Made by a program: the position numbers and the translations under genes. The notes under the pieces were generated by a model. The model did not search any database. It was not told the origin of the DNA and saw nothing but the letters and a program-made list of their open reading frames with translations. Positions 59,515-64,000 of a DNA stretch of 64,000 nucleotides are shown piece by piece. The DNA is from Chitinophaga sedimenti (GTDB taxonomy: Bacteria; Bacteroidota; Bacteroidia; Chitinophagales; Chitinophagaceae), in NCBI RefSeq assembly GCF_023156195.1, contig NZ_JAKUKA010000001.1, forward strand, positions 1,798,001 through 1,862,000, in the 5' to 3' direction. How positions within the stretch are numbered: the first letter of the stretch is position 1; each line of letters begins with the position of its first letter.

Positions 59515-61064
59515 TTGAAAGCATATCTCAACCTGTTCGACTTCCGTCAACCAGTTAATTATAAGAACGAAACATTTGCAGGTCTCACAGTAGCCATGAC
59601 CATGATCCCCGAATCACTGTCATTCGCTATCCTCGCAGGTTTTCCACCATTAACCGGGTTATATGCGGCCTTTATCATGGGACTGATCACCGCCATCTTT
59701 GGTGGACGGCCCGGACTTATTTCCGGCGGTGCGGGCGCTACGGTTATTGTGATTATGGCGCTTATGCGTTCGCACGGACTCGATTATGTATTTGCTGCCG
59801 TGGCACTGGCAGGCGTGTTCCAGATTGCGGTCGGATTATTCAAACTCGGGAAGTTCATTCGCCTCGTACCACAACCCGTGATGTACGGGTTTGTAAACGG
59901 CCTGGCGGTAATTATCTTCACCTCGCAGCTGGAGCAATTTAAATTTGCCGGCAGCTGGCTTACCGGCACACCACTGCTGATCATGGGCGGCCTCACTGTT
60001 CTTACCGTACTCATTGTATTATTCTTCCCGCGTGTGACCAAAGCCGTTCCGCCCTCACTCGCCGCTATCGTCATCGTATTCCTGCTCGTGTACTTTTTTC
60101 ATATTGATACGAAAACCGTGAAGGACATTGCTTCTGTTAGTGGCGGCTTCCCTCCTTTTCATATTCCCTCCGTTCCCTTTAACCTGGCAACGTTAAAAGT
60201 AATTTTCCCGTACGGGCTGGTCATGGCCGCTGTCGGTCTCACCGAAGGCCTGCTTACGCTCAACCTGGTAGACGAGATCACCGGCACGCGCGGCAACGGT
60301 AACCGCGAGTCAATCGCCCAGGGCACGGCCAATATCCTCAACGGTTTTTCACCGGCATGGGCGGTTGCCCTATGATCGCACAAACGCTGGTAAACCTGTC
60401 TGCGGGCGCACGGGCCCGATTGTCGGGTATCATTGCTTCCCTGACCATCCTGCTCATTATCCTGGTGGGTGCACCTGTCATTGAGCGCGTACCAATGGCG
60501 GCGCTGACCGGTGTGATGTTCATGGTGGCGATTGGCACCTTTGAGTGGAGCAGTTTCCGCATCATCAAAAAGATGCCGAGGCATGATATTTTTGTGGGCA
60601 TTCTCGTGGCGCTGATCACGATCGTGCTGCACAACCTCGCGCTGGCGGTACTGATCGGCGTTATCATATCCGCCCTGGTATTTGCCTGGGAAAGTGCACG
60701 CAACATCAGGGTGCATCAACACTGGACGGAGACCGGCAGTAAATACTACGAGATCAGCGGCCCCCTCTTTTTCGGCGCTGTCACCACCTTCCTGGAGCAG
60801 TTTGATGTTACGGGCGATCCCGACGAAGTGGTGATAGACTTTAAAGACAGCCGGGTGGCAGACATGTCGGCCATTGATGCACTGAATAAACTGACGGAGC
60901 GTTATGCTAAGGCGGGTAAAAAGCTGCACCTGAAACACCTGAGCAGCGATTGTATTGCCCTGTTACAGAATGCGGGCAGCGAAATCGATGTGAACATCGT
61001 AGACGATCCCACCTACCGGGTAGCCGTGGAAGGTGTTTCGTACAAAAAAAACGCGGGTAACTGA
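59515..61064 (+). CDS. SulP-family anion transporter with STAS domain, one frameshift
   Basis: About 515 residues. The start appears to be TTG at 59515 (LKAYLNLFDFRQPVNYKNE). The core starts with FAGLTVAMTMIPESLSFAIL and FPPLTGLYAAFIMGLI, the SulP signature. A T is missing near 60344-60349; repair reads LNGFFTGMGGCPMIAQTLVN. The C-terminal STAS domain (VVIDFKDSRVADMSAIDALN) is cytosolic and regulatory. It imports sulfate, bicarbonate or other anions; not decidable here. Confidence 0.9.
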
Positions 61065-61247
61065 ACAGAAACCCGCAATCCTTACCAAAATCTAAATGCC
61101 TGATGATCTTTAATAATGTTATATGGCGCGGCAACACCTGTAATGAGTGTGTTTCAGTGCTGCCGTCATAATAAAGACTAACAAAGAGGCTTTTAGGGTG
61201 AAAGGATTTCAGGCATTATTATTGGCGGATTTTAAAAAAATACTATC

Positions 61248-61547
61248 ATGGCAGCCACATTTTCAGAAATCATACACAGCGACACCCCGGTACTGGTCGA
61301 TTTTTTCGCTACCTGGTGCGGCCCCTGTAAGATGATGACGCCGATCCTCGAATCGCTGAAACAACAGATCGGCGACGAGGCTAAAATCATTAAAATAGAC
61401 GTGGACAAAAACCCCGGTGTAGCGCAGGCTTACAACGTACAGGGCGTGCCCACGCTTATCCTCTTTAAACAGGGCCGCGTGTTATGGAGGCAGTCCGGCG
61501 TATTGCAGGCCAAACAGCTGGAGCAGGTCATCCGCCAGTTTGCCTGA
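61248..61547 (+). CDS. trxA: Thioredoxin
   Basis: 99 residues, intact. The active site is [14 protein letters not shown] with Cys24 and Cys27, and the cis-Pro is in [13 protein letters not shown]. It is a cytosolic disulfide reductase. It lies 183 bases after the SulP gene in a region without other recognisable signals. Followed by a weak hairpin at 61622-61647. Confidence 0.93.
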   Translation: MAATFSEIIHSDTPVLVDFFATWCGPCKMMTPILESLKQQIGDEAKIIKIDVDKNPGVAQAYNVQGVPTLILFKQGRVLWRQSGVLQAKQLEQVIRQFA

Positions 61548-62055
61548 GGCATTCACTCAGGCCCCAACAGCTACACCGCCGAAAAGGCGAAAAGTTGCTC
61601 AAAGGCAGGAAATAAATGAAGAGGGACAATCCGGATGGACTGTCCCTTTGTTACACTTTTTGGGGCTAAAAGGGCAATAGGCAAACCCTTCGTGTCATGA
61701 CATTGGAGAAAGGCCGTATACGTTTCTGCCAACTTCTATCAAAAATCCGGGAATACTTACCAGGCAATCGTTCGGAGCGCTGCAGGCGAAAGGAAAACAC
61801 GCCCGCAACACCCGCAAACGGAAGTTTTAACACAAAAACAGCGGAGACTAAACGCTGCCGGTAATTACTAAAGAACTTTTGGGGTTACGAGGCTCAAGCA
61901 ATTGGATGTTTCGTCTTAATTGGTTTCAGTTACGATGTATGCTGTTAACTATCTGATTGCGAGAGCAAAAATAACTAATGAAAACACGTCGGTCAACTGC
62001 GTTATTACGCAGGTAGCCGATTTTTTTATAGTTTTATAGCCAAAACGTACCCGGA
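61548..62055 (+). other. Intergenic stretch without a gene
   Basis: No coding signal found. There is a hairpin agggaca/tgtccct (61622-61647) followed by TTTG, probably the trxA terminator, and an irregular hairpin at about 61988-62020 with ctgcg/cgcag and a TTTTTTT run (62031-62037) just before the next gene. The latter could be a terminator or attenuator upstream of the PAS-HTH regulator. Confidence 0.45.
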
Positions 62056-62792
62056 ATGACCCCTGATCCAACTTTTGGCAAATATTCACAATCATTGATC
62101 ACCGATATCCCGGCTGACCTCAACAGTCCCCAGGCGCAGCATTACCGCGCCACCATCCGTCGTTTCCCGGAAGAAGCGGTGTACATTTATTCGTTCAAGG
62201 AAAACCGGATGGTGTATGCCGACGGCTGGGAGGAGATTTTAGGCTATAAAGACGCCGAGGTGACCATGATGACCATAGTAACCATTACTTCGCCGGAATA
62301 CGCCCCGTTTTCGCATGAACTGAACGACAAGGCGCTTATGTTTATCCAGTCCCGTACAAAAAACCTGGAAGAGTATAGCTTTACCATCGAGCTAAAAAAA
62401 TGCATAAGAACGGCTTTCACGTGCCGCTGATCGTGAAGGTGGGCGTATTCAGTTCGGAAAATGGCAAGATGACTGCCATCATCGGGCGTTCGCAGGTTAA
62501 TCACAGCCTTAAGTTCGGCAGCGTAATGCGGTATGCGGCGTATGGGCCGGATAAATCGAAGTTTGAAGAGGAATTGAACAAACAGTTATTCCGCTACCAT
62601 GCTATTTCGGGTAAAGAAAAAGAAGCCCCGGCCATGGTGGCCAAGGGCTACTCGTTGAAAGAGGTCGCGGGGCTGTTTAAAGTGTCCCAATCGGCGATCG
62701 AAAAGCGTATCTTCCCCATGTATAAACGTTTCGACGTCAAGAACCTGACCCATCTGATCAGCTTTGCGTACGACAATCATATTTTACCCTGA
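62056..62792 (+). CDS. PAS-domain regulator with LuxR-like HTH, one frameshift
   Basis: About 246 residues. The N-terminal PAS-like part (AVYIYSFKENRMVYADGWEE, LGYKDAEVTMMTIVTI) is followed by a C-terminal HTH (APAMVAKGYSLKEVAGLFKV, SQSAIEKRIFPMYKRFDVKN) like the DNA-binding end of LuxR proteins. One base is missing at the A run 62394-62400; repair reads IELKKMHKNGFHVPLIVKVG. A one-component transcription factor is likely; ligand and targets are unknown. Confidence 0.8.
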
Positions 62793-62797
62793 TAAAG

Positions 62798-62820
62798 TGG
62801 CGGTCGTCACCGCCATTTTT
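62798..62820 (+). terminator. Terminator between convergent regulator and ATPase genes
   Basis: Arms tggcggt / accgcca with loop cgtc, followed by TTTTTAT on the plus strand. Confidence 0.8.
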
Positions 62821-63884
62821 ATGCCGATAAGTTTACAGAAAGAATGTTATCCTTCCCTACCCCGATCTTCTCCAGCATCTGCTCCCAGCGTTCTTCATCC
62901 TTTTCCTTCGGCACATTATTACCCAGCACCCATATCACGTTTTTAGATTTCAGGGCCAGCCGGTTATCCGGATTGTGGGCAAAGGTGTCCAGCATGTTCA
63001 GGAACACTTTCGGACTAATGAGGTCGGGTTCTATGGGGCTGCCGGGATTGATATCGTCGATTACCAGTACAGAGGCATTGCGCCAGTTCCAGAGCGCTTC
63101 GCCGCCGGTACTGCCTTTATCGAAAAACATACAGTATAATTTCATGGCAGTCAGGTAGGTCGCCGCATGCCGGCGGATCGACATTTCGGTGGCAATGCCC
63201 ACGCTGAGCGTGGTTTTGCCGGAGCCCTTATCGCCGAATACCAGCAGGTGTTTGCCTTCCCCGTCATTCGCCATGAACTGCTGTACCGCGGTGCGGTTCG
63301 GATCGGAAATTCCCTGCTGCCACTGACTGAGGCGGAACTGGAAAGGATACTGCGGCGCCTGCAGGTACATCTTGGTCATATACCAATATGCGCAGGGATA
63401 AATGAGCAAAACCAGCAATACCAGCATAATAACCAGCGCACTGGTGGTGTAAGCGCAGCAAAGGCTGGCCATAAAGGCCCCAAAAGAAAAAAATGATGTC
63501 GGTCGCGGTATCGAAGGCGATGTTGCCCCATTGCGGCGCAAAGGTGTAACGGCTGCCCTGCGGCATGAACATACGTTTGCTGCTGGAGGGCTTTTTCAGC
63601 AGTAAAGGGCCGAGAAAGTTATAGGCTTCGAAAATAATCCATACGCAGGAAATGATGGCCGCTGACCATAAGGCAGCTTCTTCCTTCTCCATTTTTTTGG
63701 ACAGAAAGATGAACAACAGGATCGTGGGTATAAAACCGAGCGAAAGATGCCCCAGTTGGTTAGCCAGCCAGGAATAAGTGAGCGTTACGCCACGATACGA
63801 ATCCTTCCCGATAAGGTCGGCTTTGAGCTGCTTTATCACGGCTTTTCGCGGGATGGCGACACGGGCTACGTAATTAGCTTCCAT
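62819..63884 (-). CDS. Membrane-anchored AAA-type ATPase of unknown function, one frameshift
   Basis: About 354 residues. N-terminal membrane segments (LGFIPTILLFIFLSKKMEK, ALWSAAIISCVWIIFEAY, SALVIMLVLLVLLIYPCAYW) precede a cytosolic P-loop domain. Walker A is VFGDKGSGKTTLSVGIATE and Walker B is NASVLVIDDINPG; a late basic segment contains KSKNVIWVLGNNVPKEKDEE. One base too many in the T run near 63490 shifts the frame in the membrane part. The ATPase domain resembles DnaC/IstB-like proteins, but there is no transposase partner. Phased repeats lie ~90-120 bases upstream. Confidence 0.75.
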
Positions 63885-63969
63885 GGATCAAATACGTGTT
63901 TTTGAGGTTGCGAATACAGTTGACAATAGTTGGGTAAATATAGCCATATTTCCCTACTTTCTATGCCGA

Positions 63970-64000
63970 TCCTATATGGATCCTATATGCTTCCTATATG
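63970..64000. repeat. Three TCCTATATG repeats at 11-bp spacing
   Basis: Copies start at 63970, 63981 and 63992, at exactly 11-bp intervals, about one turn of DNA. The array may continue beyond the window. It lies 86-116 bases upstream of the start of the ATPase gene, so it could be a cooperative protein-binding site. Confidence 0.65.

Noticed and set aside
61981..62040. Hairpin with T run as a riboswitch
   Set aside because: The stem is irregular and short, and no ligand-binding core is visible; a plain terminator or attenuator is simpler.
62819..63540. IstB-type transposon ATPase
   Set aside because: No IstA-like transposase, no terminal inverted repeats, and the protein has membrane helices.

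Overview
This window looks like a chromosomal segment from a Bacteroidota bacterium, most likely a Chitinophaga-like member of the Chitinophagaceae. The reasons are -7 elements of the TAnnTTTG type, many exported carbohydrate-active enzymes, a 7TM-DISM sensor kinase with a LuxR-type regulator, a GntR-controlled rhamnose operon with the RhaI isomerase and a fused aldolase/dehydrogenase, and Bacteroidota-style lipoproteins. I see no rRNA, tRNA, CRISPR array, insertion sequence or prophage. The taxonomic call is inference.

Many genes, mostly conserved families, are split by one-base shifts, and a large share of the shifts lie in runs of A/T or G/C. In nearly every case adding or removing one base restores a full family-like protein and its natural ending. 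I therefore annotate single genes with probable sequencing or assembly indels, not pseudogenes. Coordinates below are for the repaired genes.

Layout. 0-7 kb: end of a large gene, a thioredoxin-reductase-like flavoprotein, an orphan ExbD-like protein, methionine aminopeptidase, a luciferase-like oxidoreductase coupled to a CLC antiporter of the fluoride type, a HAD phosphatase and DNA polymerase IV. 7-12.8 kb: O-acetylhomoserine sulfhydrylase behind a long leader with a palindromic operator, an RsbQ-like hydrolase paired with a PAS protein, and small SRPBCC genes. 12.7-16.4 kb: a 5-oxoprolinase operon (pxpB-pxpC-pxpA plus an NRAMP-family transporter). 16.4-18.8 kb: cell-wall amidase, an AHSA1 protein, an HPP membrane protein and a DUF4268-like protein.

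18.8-31.4 kb: the rhamnose locus. GH78 and GH106 rhamnosidases release L-rhamnose. RhaT imports it, and RhaM, RhaI, RhaB and the fused RhaD/dehydrogenase degrade it. A divergent GntR regulator probably controls the operon. 31.4-40.3 kb: a GH2 enzyme, DoxX, a DUF1080 hydrolase, a KptA RNA 2'-phosphotransferase ADP-ribosyltransferase domain coupled to a PPP-type phosphatase, small proteins, a beta-lactamase-fold hydrolase and a sulfatase.

40.3-48.9 kb: a sensor kinase/regulator pair that shares an upstream motif with the next operon (S41 peptidase and lipoprotein), CbpA-CbpM chaperones and a 2-hydroxyacid dehydrogenase. 49-53.7 kb: a histone-H1-like/ferritin-like/acidic-tail protein, then a copper locus (Cys/His-rich exported protein, HMA-DUF3347 protein, multicopper oxidase with a C-terminal barrel-like domain). 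53.8-64 kb: oxidoreductases, lipoproteins, a SulP transporter, thioredoxin, a PAS-HTH regulator and a membrane-anchored AAA-type ATPase with phased 9-bp repeats upstream of it.
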